Source of the DNA: Tubulanus polymorphus
Taxonomy: Eukaryota > Nemertea > Palaeonemertea > Tubulaniformes > Tubulanidae
Length of the DNA: 64,000 nt
Assembly (NCBI RefSeq): GCF_964204645.1
Contig: NC_134025.1
Coordinates: 9,801,001 to 9,865,000 of the forward strand
Reading direction: 5' to 3'
The position numbers and the translations under genes are program-made. How positions within the stretch are numbered: position 1 is the first letter of the stretch; every line of letters begins with the position of its first letter. Below are positions 23,701 through 36,600 of this stretch, piece by piece. The notes under the pieces are model-generated. The model searched no databases. It was given only the letters and a program-made list of their open reading frames with translations, and had not been told where the DNA came from.

Positions 23701-26700
23701 ACTGTCGATACTCGTCTTTACAGACCTGTCTAAGTCCATTTTGGGTCAGCTGCTTTTCGAATGATTTAATGCCCGGCTTTTGGCCGCTAGTTCGGGTGGT
23801 CGCATAATCAACGCATAAGTAGCGAGGTTGTTTCGGTGCAATTCAACAGAAATATGTCGTGTTCATCGACGGAACGAACAGGAACGAACTCGGCGTTCAT
23901 CTTCAGGAAATGGACATTTCATGCTCGATCGATTGGAGATAAAATGCATTGTTTCTAATCAGTGAGAGCATGCAGAAATCATGCTCAACTACGTCGCAGA
24001 TATTACTCTGTCCTCGCAACCGTACTCAGTAACTCGGTATCGCTCTCCTTTGGACTATTGTTTATAGAGAGTAAAATCAAAGAAAAAGATGAAAAAGAAA
24101 TAAAGATCGAGAATACAAAATGAAACATCAGCATACATTGAATAGACGCGTGATGGCCGTGGCCAAATTTATTTTTAAAAAGGTCTCGAATATGGTACAA
24201 TTCTTTCTAGAATTCGAATTTGTTTTTACTAGTGCTTGAACTGGTGCTATTTCTATCCGGGTTGTGGACAAGCGGGAATCGAGTCGAGTGGAATGCTCGT
24301 TGGGCGGTCGAATCGGAAAGACACCGCCACGAAACGTCCCTTTTAAAAGTTCTCGTACACGTGTTTCCATCTTGGCTAAGTGCATTTGACTGTACTCATT
24401 AAACCGGCATGGTTTAGATCAGTGTTTCTACTTTTCACTTTACATTCACTTTCCATTGTAAGTTATAACGCCGATTTGGTTTTTAATTCGCCTTCTATAA
24501 GTCCATTAGTTGATTACATGCGCATGCTATATAAGCGGTTTTAGGGGACAGGTTTTATTATTTTTTCACCAGGCGTAAATGATAATGCTTCTATTCATTA
24601 GCGCATAAATAATAACTCAATTCTCTCTTCGTGAAACGCCGTGTGTACTACATCTATGAACGAAGCGGACAATATGAAGGCAGTTTTCGTGTTTCTTTAT
24701 CTTCACTTGTACCGAATGAATTGTTAGTAGCCTTCATTTATTGCGGTACTCGGCCATTGCAAGACTGATTTGATGGAATCTTACCGAGAAGTTTTATCAG
24801 AAATAGTGAATATCGGCGCCTCTTATTTATTTGATTACTTGGTTGATTTCTATAGTTTTGTCCCTTGCGAACGCCACCACCACCTGCGTGGAGCGAAACC
24901 GGGGGTTTGAATCGAAAATTGAAGCACAGAAATAGTTGGATGGCCGGTTGAATTTGCTTTTTTTCGTGCTTAATCGAAGTACAAAATTGAACATTTCGGT
25001 TCCGGTTCATGTACAGCCTTGAATTAGCAAGCGACTGATTGGGCTTCATTTTTGTTGACTGTGGAATTTAATACATCAAGATTTGGAAAGATCATGTATT
25101 TTTGGGGGTATTTTTTGTCATTTTTCCACGGAGTAGAAAGTTCAGAATTTTTCCTCGAGTAGATAAATACTGTAAAGTCCTCTATGTTGTTTGTCCCGCG
25201 TGTTGACTAAATCCCTTATGATAGAAGCGCATTCCGATACGTAATATCCAGGACCCAGTTCCACAGTTGTGAGTTAGTTTAAGTTAAGGACCCAGATGAC
25301 AGTAGTGTTGTCCCAGTGTCCGAAGTGAAGTTGTTGACATCCGAGAGTTTTTGTCGCTAGTCATATTTGGAAAGTCGTGGCACTCGACCGTGGCTTATCT
25401 CCTTCGGTTCTGGCGGTTCCGGATAGATCGGACCCCTGGACTTTGATATTCAGGCTTTTGATCGTGTCACCCTTTAGCGGTGAATCATTATACTCAATAT
25501 GTATCTTCGCCCAGCGCTGTGGTGGTAATTCGCTTACCAATACCCAAAGTAGCAATAACGCGAACGTTGCCCTGACATCATTTTTCCAGTAAGCTCGTGT
25601 GTTTCGCTGGTCAGCAACCTTTCTCGACCTTTTCATATTGACGTTGTCGTCAACGCTTGTTGATCGATGACAGTTATGGAAGGTTCATCATCGGCAAAAC
25701 AAGCGTGCCTTGATTAGTTTCTTGTTTTCTTGTCTGGATACGTGGATTATTGGCGTGGCCAGCGCTAACACTTATAGAATTATTGGACCGGCTTACAGGG
25801 GAATAATATACAGGTAAACTGATTTCACTTATGAACAATGAGACACCGGCTAATAGTCGCACGCTTTCGTAATTTCGGAGGATTTTTTGTCGTCCCCGGA
25901 GAAATTCAGCATCAGTTCAATTCAAATTTTTTTTTATTGCACCTTGATATATACTCAGTATATTACAACGGAACCTCGTTATAACGAATTCGGATACAAC
26001 GATTCATCGGATATAACGAATATGAAATTTTGTCCTAAGAAGACAATTTAATTAATTTTATACTGGATATAACAAACTATTGGTTATAACTGACGGATTT
26101 TCTGGTACAATGAAGTTCGCTGTAATGAGGTTCCATTGTATCGGTTAACGCAGTATACCGGTGATAAAGTTTAGAACAAAACGAATATTAAAATAGAATG
26201 AACAAAAGAATGTCAGATATTCTAGGCTAACGTCGATGTACTGCTGCACTAGCACACCTGGTGGATCTTCGATTGCCACAGTCGGCTGTCCTTTGACGAG
26301 AGCTCATAATTTCAAAATTCAGTTGTCCTATAATCAATCTTTCTTATCGTCGCTACAAGCATATGAAACGCAGCTTACATTTTTAGGGTAGTCAATTTTC
26401 AGCGTTTTCGTGGCGAATATCGATCGAACGATGTTTTTCGTGTTATGCAATGAAGATATGAGCTCGTAGATTTTTGGATTAGTTGCCACAGGCAACTTAA
26501 CCTTTTCAATATAGACCGAACAAGTTAATCATTCTACTTGATACTTAGCACAGGCCCGGTGCCTGGTATTTATAGCACTTTAGTCCGCCGTTTTTGATAC
26601 CTTTGTCGTAACACGAATACGTGGATCCTTTTATTTCGCTTCGCATTATATTGTAGCTTTCGTTTTCGGTATTTTTTCTCTAACAATTTCTACACATTAA

Positions 26701-27451
26701 CATCGTCGGTGATGTCGCGTCCAGAACAGAGCGGAATCTGACACTAAAAGTGCTTCTTAGCGTCGCATTACTGGGGCTGAAAGCCTCTCCTGGTCTGGTC
26801 ATATACGTCATATGATCGTATCGACTGGAACTTTTGTTCAACGGAAACAACAGACTATGTCTCAGGAGATTATCTTCTCTCCGAACTGATAATGAATTAT
26901 TAGTTTTTTTCCGTCTGACTTTTGTCTTGAATATGTCCCTTGTATACGTATATATATATGAAATAAAACCATACGTAGCTTGCAAGTGACGATACCGATT
27001 CTCTCCTTTATCTCTAAACCCAAAGGGGGATAAAATTACGAGTATTTTACGGCAAAATATTACTTTCGACGACGAAAACGCCTACACTGATATGTATTTA
27101 GTTCCGATGTCACGAATTCAACTCATTTAACTCCGCATTCGAATTCAAATTGAGAATTGCTTAAGAATTGCATCGCGGGACTACAAAACCTGTCGCTGAA
27201 GATTTTTAGAAGGTTTTGTAATAATTTGAAACTGCATTTTCAAATGTTTCAGAAAATAAGTAAGTTTTTTTGTTTCGATATATTTTCAGGACGGCGGCAA
27301 GCAACTGCAGGAAGATATGGCTGATAATAAAACTATCGTTCATATGGATTTGCGTTTGACCGAATGCGGCCAGGAGTCCGAGTACATCATCAACCAACGA
27401 TTGAGCGCCAACCGAGACCTGGCCAGAGAAAGAGAGCTCGACGATGACTAG
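17738..27451 (+). CDS. DRC5: Dynein regulatory complex subunit 5 (TCTE1), three coding exons, 498 aa
   Basis: This is a leucine-rich-repeat subunit of the nexin-dynein regulatory complex, which links outer doublets and controls ciliary or flagellar bending. Exons are 17738-18053, 18453-19471 and 27290-27451, all GT-AG and in phase. Residues 1-75 are low-complexity and Ser/Lys rich. RRIIAEDPEWSLATVPLLGELCVKHIV (near 80-103) and DEGYWKRCCKSRWEICDVS (near 138-156) are TCTE1 signatures. An acidic loop follows near 220-235. From about 289 there are ribonuclease-inhibitor-type LRRs (LVELDLSHNMIGDRGARAIG, LVKLDISDNQIRAQGAQAIA, LTTLDLSCNRLGP). Exon 3 closes the solenoid and ends with the family motif DLRLTECGQESEYIINQRL. 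Length is close to mammalian TCTE1 (about 500 aa). The reading frame also runs on past the exon 2 donor for 21 codons, so a retained-intron product would lose the last repeat. Confidence 0.93.
19752..20020 (+). repeat. Interspersed repeat family R1, copy 1 (DRC5 intron 2)
   Basis: It begins near ttgaccctgttgtttatttg and continues through cccttacaaacccacca, acagggggtttgattt, caatcttccaaccagtctgaaccggcaa and gactgattgggg. It matches the reverse complement of 38543-38822 over nearly its whole length and, more loosely, 24815-25095. No coding capacity. The type of element is unknown. Confidence 0.8.
20040..24800. other. DRC5 intron 2, unassigned part
   Basis: No gene supported. The longest open frames (about 70-90 codons, for example a cysteine-containing one at 23311-23526) lack homology I can recognise. 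The stretch is not obviously repetitive and has fairly balanced base composition, so enhancers are possible but not shown. Confidence 0.4.
24815..25095 (+). repeat. Interspersed repeat family R1, copy 2 (DRC5 intron 2)
   Basis: This is a more diverged copy of the repeat at 19752. Landmarks in the same order are tcttatttatttgatt, gtcccttgcgaacgccacca, gaaaccgggggtttgaat, aatcgaagtacaaaattg, gcaagcgactgattgggctt and aatacatcaagatttgg. Similarity continues weakly to 25130 (gtcatttttccacg). Confidence 0.7.
25966..26138. mobile_element. Tigger/pogo-type MITE, 173 bp, with TA target duplication
   Basis: The left end is caacggaacctcgttataac and the reverse complement of the right end is caatggaacctcattacagc. 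These form terminal inverted repeats close to the GTGGAACCTCGTTATAACG ends typical of Tc1/mariner-Tigger elements. TA dinucleotides flank both sides (25964-25965, 26139-26140). The interior (gatacaacgattcatcggatataacgaa) repeats the ataacga word. No coding region. Confidence 0.85.
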
Positions 27452-27856
27452 AAAACCAGAAAACTTCAATCAACTAAATGAACTATGAATATGAATATCA
27501 TCGTGTATTTCGCTATATTATTTAATTGTCATGTATATGGGTTGTGTATTTATTTGCCGAATAAGTAAATGCTTTGTAACGAAGAAATTATGATTAAGAA
27601 TTATGTATGAATTGAGATAAACGTCGATTTTGGCCGTCATTTGTATTTAGGATAGATACATTTCTGTTGGTAGGATTTCATAGATTTGAACTTAAGAAAT
27701 CTGAATACACCAGAATCCGCTCAAATTGGACCTTTTGGGACCGTAAAGATGTGTCCGACTTTATATTGATTACCGAGTTGAATGTTATGAACGGAGTTAT
27801 CCGAGTTGATCGGATCCGACTTTGCTTATTCCTTGGAAGGTAGATACAGATGACGC

Positions 27857-28090
27857 AGGGGCAGATTTACGGGGTGGTTTCGGGTGTCCGGGCCCCTGGC
27901 TTATTCGTCAAGACATAAATTGTTAAAATCTGTAAATTTGACAATTATATCTTCTCGGAAATTGCATCTTTTTCGATGTATTTCTTCAAAAATTTCTAAC
28001 ACCGCCTCGTGTGGTCTTTCCGAGAATATATTTTCTTTTTTTCCGAACCCAGCCTTCCGATTTTCCTGTAGACCCATCCCTGTAATTTTC
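27857..28090 (+). repeat. Interspersed repeat family R2, copy 1
   Basis: Its opening aggggcagatttacggggtgg with tttcgggtgtccgggcccctg matches 56637 onward (ggaggggcggattcagggggtgg, tctcgggggtcaggacccctg). The matches continue: tgttaaaatctgtaaatttgaca against cgttaaaccctgctaatttgaca, and cttcaaaaatttctaac against cttcaaaaatatctata. Neither copy encodes a protein I recognise. Confidence 0.65.
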
Positions 28091-30558
28091 ATTTCCGAGA
28101 AGTCCTTTGCCTATATAAAGCACGCATTCTAAGCATCAAATAACGTACATATAGAGAATTCCTTTGACATCATAAAGGTTTTGAATAAACGTTTGAACCC
28201 CCTGGTTTTTGCACAGCTTGCTATACTAACCATCTATTTGATCATTATTTGACGCGATAGTAGTATTCTCTGTTCTTTCTTCCATTACATTTCAAAGTGT
28301 AAAGCCCTTGCGGCGTTTCATCCGACAGCAATGCCGCATACTTCGCGTGATCGCATTTTTATGTCGACTGGCGGCAATATTTTTGCTTGTAGCTATATCT
28401 ACAGCAGCCTGGGATCACGTAAACGAATATGTATGTACACGTGATCGTTGTTCTAGGGTTCGGATAACGTTTGACGTATTGATCGGTGATTTTTACTAAA
28501 GCTGGAAGATTTAGAATCGCGGTCTATTGTCTAGCATATATGCATCGATATAGTAGTGTTTGTTTTAAGAAGAAACTCTTTTATGAGATATGAAATCGTG
28601 CTGGTGCTTACGTTTGTTCGCCATTGATTTTCTTTTTACATGCGCACGACTGCTTTACGTTTTTATCTTAAGGGTGTCTTTTTTCGTCTTGTTCGCAACG
28701 TAGTGATGACGATATCTGTATTTATCTAATATAAACAAAGAAAACCCGATTTTAAGTTCAATTAATCTAAAATTGGCTTGATACTTTGTAATTGTAAATA
28801 TTTTTCCATCGGTTACGTTCTTTGCCGTTATTGATATTGACTGAATAATTTGTGATTAGATTATGAAAATTGTATGTTCGTTCGTTATTCAAGGCTCTCA
28901 CAGTCCAGACTCGCCCCTAATCGGAGAATGGGCTCAACCCTGCTGTTGGATTAGGGGTTCTAAAAGGTTGGTTTAGTTGTCGCTATATCAAATATCCACT
29001 GGTTTACTCTAACTAACCTTTGAGCAACTGGCCCCAGTTCTCCAGGTCAATGACCTTCCCCGGTCTTAACAGAGATCAGTAGGCAAAGATATAATGGGAA
29101 CCCATGATGAAATTTTGATTTGTTTAAATACGTTGTTGTTCATAATCTGATCTTAACTTCGTGTGAACAAATCGTTCGTGGCAGGTTTTGTGAAGAGAAA
29201 ACTTGTGACGATCGACTCTTTTCTACACCGGCGAGCCGGCGGTAATCAAGGTCTTTTCTGCCTGTTCAGTTTTAATGTTCGTTATTTCATCCAGTTTCGT
29301 TATTATTTATGCGAAGGTAAAGATTCGCGCGTTCGTCGCCGGGCTCTCGCGGGAAAACACGGCACATTAACTTCCGTCCTCGTGGCGCGTCTCGCCGGTC
29401 GCCGACGGCATTTTCGCTATAGTGTTTGCATATGGAAATTCATTAGAAATTTATTCACTTTCAGTCACCGCAAAAGAGCAGGAAGCTGCCATATAGAAAA
29501 AGCCTCTTAGTTAGAATTATGTGGCGCCTTCAGGGAGTGCACCAACTTCTAGCGCATTGTTGTAAATGACCTTTTTTTCAAAGATCACGATATTATCGAA
29601 ACTCGCTTCTCTATATTCAACAAACTTGCTAATAGTCCACATATATCTTCGATGTTAGGTTTAGGGGTACGATGGGTGATATAAATTATAAATTTCTATG
29701 TTGTACATCTAAGTCTTACGATAAGTCTTACGCTTTCGAAGGCCTATTTAGTACTTTTTTACAAATCGATCCGTCCAAGTTTTCGAAAACCCCCAGAAAA
29801 TTTCGGTGCTTTGCTTTACCGTATAAGGTTTGTGATAAAGCTGTGAAATGTACCTTTTTGAGTAACGCTGAAACGCTATAGTGCTGCATATAAATGACTT
29901 AACCGCGGCACCAAATGTTTGAATGGTTTGTGTCATAAAAATATCGAGAATAAAATTTGATTTTAATATTTGTTCATTTTAGTCTTTGTTACTCGATGAC
30001 TACTTTATAATATCCAGGTCGTTGGGGCAACGTTTGATGCAATGAAATATGATTTTATTTCTCTTTGAATTCTTGTCAGTAGGTGCCTGAGACATAATAC
30101 ACCAACTTCAATTGAAATCAAAACTACTCGTCACTCGTAATAGAGCTAGAACTTGATTTTTCCGAAGAAATCGATTTCTTCCGTTATCATGATTTGAATT
30201 TCTAATTTGATATTCCCTGCGCGCGTTCGCCGCAATTATTTCTGACGTGAAGAAGACGTTGCCGACAGAACTAGTAGCTTTCAGTTGTCGAATACGTTCA
30301 TTAAAGCAACAAGTCGATGTATAAATTCGATTGAACCCAATTTGTCTTTCTGTCGCCCCGGATAGCGCTAAATCTACCGAGACTATTCCGCCTATAATTC
30401 CTGTTGATACGGCTTTTCATTGGAACGGTCCCAGTGTGTAACTATTCAATTCTCACTGGCAGAATGTAAAGCTAAGGCGGTAGGGATTGAAGGAATTCAG
30501 TCAACATTCGATAAGCTAGAAAAGTTGGTATACGATGGTAATGGTGGCCAAGGCAATG

Positions 30559-30665
30559 CTAAGCGGCCACCAGTCTATGTATCTAGCCAATAAGATGCGT
30601 AGTGAAACTGCCGGTGAAAACCAACGTATCTGATTGGCTTAATACATAGACTGGTGGCCGCTTAG
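30559..30665. repeat. 107-bp near-perfect hairpin (foldback MITE-like)
   Basis: The arms 30559-30600 and 30624-30665 are inverted copies. They start and end ctaagcggccaccagtctat / atagactggtggccgcttag and differ at only a few positions, around a loop of about 23 bases. Pairing continues imperfectly outside the arms (caaggcaatg / ttggcaacttg region). It is too long and symmetric for chance, and is either a recent foldback element or a hairpin RNA source. Confidence 0.85.
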
Positions 30666-33600
30666 TGGCAACTTGTCCGCCCAAGAAATCATGGGCAATG
30701 TAAATAGATCAATGAAGGGTTTGCGGCTAGGGTTTGTGTTGGTGTGAGCTTCGGCGGGAGGTAATCAAACCCTGGCAAGCGAGGATGCAATTCTTAGGCA
30801 CTTTCTTAATTTGAGTCCAGATTCTTCTTCAATGAAGACTCCTTGGCTACATCATTGCCATCTTCATATATAATATTTGTATCATCCTCCATCGAAAAAT
30901 AAGAACGTGGCTCGAATCAGACACCTCGTAGGAATATGGACTCATATATATTAGAAAAAGAAAATTGCTGCAATAACCTCTATTTTCAATCAAGAACAAC
31001 CGAACATGGCTGCGTTTTCACGGACTTCATCGTTCAATAGTGATCGTATATGTATTTTTTCTGGTTTCTTTTTCCATGAAGCTCCTACGTCTTGGCCTAC
31101 ATAACATCAACAGCGTATTACCGCACTCGGAAAGCACCGATCATTCGTTTTAGAGTCCATGATCAAATCTATGAATCTATCGTCGCACAATCCTATTTAT
31201 TAGCGCTTAATGCGCCTTCTTAATCAACTATTAGTCGTCCCAGTGGGGACCACAGATCACCAGAGTTCATAACTTTCCGGCAATTCATCTTCCGAACGCG
31301 CGTTTCGCTGTAGGGAATTAATCCAGCGCACTTGAGAATCCGGGCAACTGGAACAAAACACGTTTATAGAAGATGAATTAATTCGAAAAGTGAAGTGCAG
31401 CGTGCGATGTTTTTTTTTCTTAAAATGTCATCGATCCTGACTGCCGTTTTATGTTGACGGATAGCTGATTTGATAGTTATTTGATGGCAATTGGGTGCTG
31501 TAAACTGGCGTGAACACATATCACAATCCCATAGATCCCCTTTCGCATTCCACGGCCATTAATCAGTTCCTTCCACAGTCGCAATCATCGCAAGGGTGAT
31601 CCGAGCTCGACTTTGAGTTCCTACAAAAGCGATTTCATTTTGAAACCTAAGATAAGAGACATATATAGCTAAATAATCTTTAGAAATCCATTCAAACTCA
31701 CCACGTTCTGTAGTTCTGACGTACAAGCAACGTTGATAATGAATAATAGTAATATCCAGTACCCGAAAAGTGTAATATGTATCTTCCCGGGCAATCAAAA
31801 TAGCTATTCAATAGAAGGATGGGCTGTGATACTATCGATATTTTTGTGCACGGGAGACTGAGCTTCATCAAAGGCTAAATGTCCACGCATTCTTGCGTCA
31901 TGATTGTGCAAATTGCCGTGAAATTGAACAGTACTGGCTCAACCACCAGTAAGATGCCCTCGCCGATTGTGCGAATATAGTGCAATGCATTACCAACTAT
32001 GGAAGCCATTTTTCGACAAATGCTAATTAAGTTAGTCGAAAAATCATGATTTGTACTGCACGATTTCAAGGGAAGCCGCTCTTCGATCTTTTTATCAAGG
32101 TATCTATTCGTCTAGCGTCTAGCTTTGCAGATGACTGATCGTCTTTTTCAATCGTCAAGCTGATTTCCGTCTAAATAGAAAATAACCACGTGATAAAAAC
32201 TCATTCTATGGTCACACACGCGATGCAATACACGGGTGCTTTGTTATAGTTTCTGATGCATGGCTAATTAAGCCGATTTTCGAGCTTGGAATCGAGTTGA
32301 CGAGTTAATTTGCGTCGCTCCTAATCGCCTTACATTAAGCATTCTCATCATCATCATATTGCCTGTTGCTCCTCGCAACCGTTACGGTGAACTAGGCGAA
32401 GAACCTCGCGAAGAACTGCGACGGGCAAATTTAATCGGATGCTTCCCGAATCCTTCGCTCGTTTTGCCGTCTCGACCATGCTGTCTCTCTCGGTTGGGAG
32501 ATCTCGGACGGCAAGCGCGAAAAGAGCCCCGAAGCAGGAATAATCGGTTTACTAGAACACGGTGTTTTATGATACACTATCCGTCGCCGGCGATATTTAC
32601 TTAACCGACTATCGCCAGCGATATAATTCCTAACAGTGACATCATCACGGTCTCATGATTGAATCTATTATCAGTCGCAACAGTCGATCAGAGTTTTCAA
32701 TACAGACGTAATTTCCCTATGATAACACAAACTCACGAGACTAGCCCGTGATCGTATACTTTATGCATGTACGTAGGCATGCAACGACATTTATTACCTA
32801 ACCAACCGTCATATTCTCTTTTTTATCATGTCATGTATACATCAAGTAACCCACTGTCGCAGACGATCAGTACGAATCTGAACTTCACTGTACAAAAGAA
32901 TCCATATGAACATTCCCTTTTGGCATCATGTCTATGTATGGACATTTTGTTTGTTGCGTGGAGAGACTCAAGGCATTAATCATTCGTTTCACGTCGGTTT
33001 GCTGCGCGGCATGGTTACTAATGTCCACTACACAGACTGAAAAAATTCCTGAAATATCTATAAGGTATTAATTTATGCATTCTTCGTCAATGAATCGAAG
33101 TTTGAGATTCCCCTCGGCAATAAAGCAATCAGTAAGAGTTAAACACGTTTGCTACTAAATTGTCGCGAGATCTCGATTTTCTACCAGTTCTGGCTATTAT
33201 TAGTGCCAACCAATATCGAGTCATTGGCGACGACGCTGGCTGATTTTGCTTACTCTGGGGGGAATGCGACCTCGCTGGCACTTTCTGTTCATAATACATC
33301 TTTATCACAAGAAATCATTGACTCGTTCGGAGGCAAATGTCAACCCTTATCAAAATTCCCAGTGAAAGCTACAAGATTGCCGAAAGAGCGCCAGAAGTAC
33401 GCACGTGATCGACTATCGGCCATTATCAATGATTGAACGTTTCAGCAAGGGAAGCAGGCGGCAACGAGATATGCGCCAATACCAGCAACTTCAAATCAGG
33501 CTCCGCAGTATCGGTAATCGCTGCAACTGATTCGGGTAATCGAGTCCCGTATCGAGTGTAGAAAATTTGATCAAGCATCCACTTTTCGAAGGGATGATCA

Positions 33601-36600
33601 GGACCGAACTGTGTGCGGTAGGTTTATTTCGAGATTGCCCCGGGTGCGGCGAGTTATGGATTAGTGACCACTCGATGGCCTGGCTTTAAGTGCGGCTAAT
33701 AGGATGATGATATTACGGAGCAAGCTTCCGTCGCGTACAGCCTAATTTAATGTATATAGACAATTCGAAGGATTTAGTAGCCAATTTCAGCCATCTTTCG
33801 CCGTCGTCAACAGCAACACACGACTCCAAAAATAGCCGGATTATGGCCATTAATTTTGTAGAAGATTTGTCAGACAAGAATTTACTGGGTGCTTTTTGTT
33901 CCTGGCCTAAAAACTCATTAGTCTTTGTGTTGCAGAGGCAATAATGCATGTGAAGTACTGTTTTTTTTCTACATTCTTTGCCGTCATTTCTGCAAAGCTC
34001 GTATACTCGTCGTTTACCGAGCGTTTTTTGCACTCGGGATTTTCTTGCAAACGTCCTAAACGATAATCACCATCGTTTCTGTCCTGGTCCGCTGCCTATC
34101 GAATGAAAGCCCGGCAAAGAGAGTTTTTCTCGCGGGCAACAGATTATAAGCGCGCTAGAATTGATGATGAATTTCATTGTCCCGACAACGCGCAGAATCC
34201 ATTCGTCACAGAGGCACAATATACATACATGGTCCTGATCCCCAGACGGATCCGCCAGATCTCGATATACTGCCCGGATTACAAGACATGATGAATGGCT
34301 ACGCAATTCAATACGGATACGCTTAAAAGTTTATTGCTGGTTGCGGCGGGTCATTAGTATTCTTAAATCGCCATCAAAGCTGAAACGGCGTACTGAAATA
34401 TTTATGTTCGGCGAACGTTGAATGTGTAAATCGATTTTGCGAGTATGCATCGTGAAATCTGTCGCGGAATAAAGGCAAAATCACAACGCAGGATCTATTA
34501 CGAACGAATCAAGCCTGTTTTGGGTTCTGATTTGACTATGAACTAAATGAACTAAATTTTACAACGTTAGATTGCATGGCCGTCAAGCCATCTGGTAGGA
34601 GAGCTGGTGTTGCAGTTTCCCATTCTATAGTCAAATCTAGAAAGAAATAGATTATTTAGTTACTTGAAAAAGTTGTAACATCGCTGGGGCTCTAGATCGG
34701 GCTCTTTCACACTGAAGGGGTATGAAAATACTTGATACACGCTTCATAAGGTCGAGTGAATTTCTGAACCTGGCTCCGGATATTGCTGTGTGCCAAACTG
34801 AAAAAAATCCGAATAAGTAACTTTTATACGAACTAATATATCATTATGTCGATTTTGTTTTTATATTCGGGAAAAACTCGATATTACGTGATCGTAGACT
34901 CGTTCTTGGTCATAATACGGTGTATTTACATTCGAGTCACCTGACTCAGGGCCCAGAATGAGGAAACACGTCGGTGATTTATTAGAAACAACAAACGTCG
35001 TACAAACGAAATAGCCATTTACTTAATTAGTGCTGTAGCTGATGGATACACACGCTATGGAACTAATGGTCATTTCCTAAGGCACCGAGCACTATCATTA
35101 ATTCAACTCGGTGGATTCCACCCACCTTTATATATGTACCCGCTATACATGTTCACAAATTGATCAAACGCTTATTTTTATGCTATCTCAATGTATCGAA
35201 CCGAGTGTGTAAAGGCCTTGTAAAGATCATCTTCAGTGGAAAGAGAACACGCTTCCCGCGAAACCATACGAAGACAATTTTATGTGGCGTTTTTCTTGAT
35301 AGATGAATAATAATGACACACGGAGATGAAGGTATCAATGGAAATCGATGCCGTATTGGACACGGAAGGCATCATCTCCAGACATAGGGGTGTTTGAAAA
35401 CAGACAAATGAAGTAATTTTCTCACCGGATTATCGAAAAAAAATGTATTGAGGTAAATGTTAATAATGGACTCAGGATCAATGTAATCAGAGGTGCATTA
35501 TCAGCCGCCTCGATCCAACAGACACACTATTTGCGCATCGGTACGCAAATGGCGTTCCTATTCCTATCGACAAACCATTACGAGTCTGTGATTTGATTTT
35601 CTACTTCTTCGTTGCGAGAATGAGAACCTCTTTTTTCAGCGACGACTTCGTCTTAACGGCATAACCAGTCGCCCGACTCGATATTACCAGGCTATTACGC
35701 AGGAAGTTTCGGAATGTACCGACGACAGGGAAGATTATCTCAGAAATAAGCACCATTTCGCGAGCAGCTGGCGTTGTGCCTTAATACTACAGGCGTTCAG
35801 TACTTAACTACTCGAGAGTCGTGTAGTAGTATTTATTTTAATGCATGCATACCTCTTGACAATGTTATGCCGGGGATTGACGATTGCGGATATACTTTGT
35901 ACTCTCGAAAATATTGTCTCAGACATTCCACGAAAATCGGGCCGCGCGTATTTGTCTCAGCTATTATATCCGTCGCGAAGAAAATACGAAATAAGAGGAA
36001 AATTCCATCAACTGAATCGATTCTTCGCTTTCTCTTGGGCTTTTACAACAATCTTGGCCAAAAATGAAGACGAAATTAACCACCCATAACCATCTAAACC
36101 GATGCAAAATTCGTGAATATTCTAGACATTCTGAGACGAAAAAATGGAATGTCAACGTTTTTGTCACGGCAGATGATATACGAGATTTGATCGCTCAGAA
36201 TTTTGAGGGACTGACAATGGAACCCGACGAACTCGCCTCCATCTCGATGATGAGGATAATGATGAGAATGATGACGATGATCATACATATCAGTTCTGGA
36301 CGCCGGGCAATCAACAAACCGGCAACTGACGATACGGCGCATCACGTTATCATCTCTCTTATTGCTACTATCTCTGGGGAAACATTATTTGGCCAATTTC
36401 ATCAACTCGTCTCGAAGCAAAGACAAGAGAGCCAAGTTCGAGTCATCACTGCCGACCATATATACGCATATAACTCGGAAAACATCACATATCATTAGTT
36501 ATTCGACGCGCACTTGGGAATCATAACATTTCGCCAAGACGCAACTCAGTACCGACCATCGGAGATAAAACCCGTTTATAAATTCAAGTTAAGACAAACG

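Noticed and set aside
33149-33436. 95-codon open frame with protein-like composition
   Set aside because: No family resemblance and no flanking exon signals; length is within what chance allows in this much DNA.
36064-36498. 144-codon open frame, plus strand
   Set aside because: It contains a GAT/ATG-rich patch, no recognisable domain, no splice or poly-A support.
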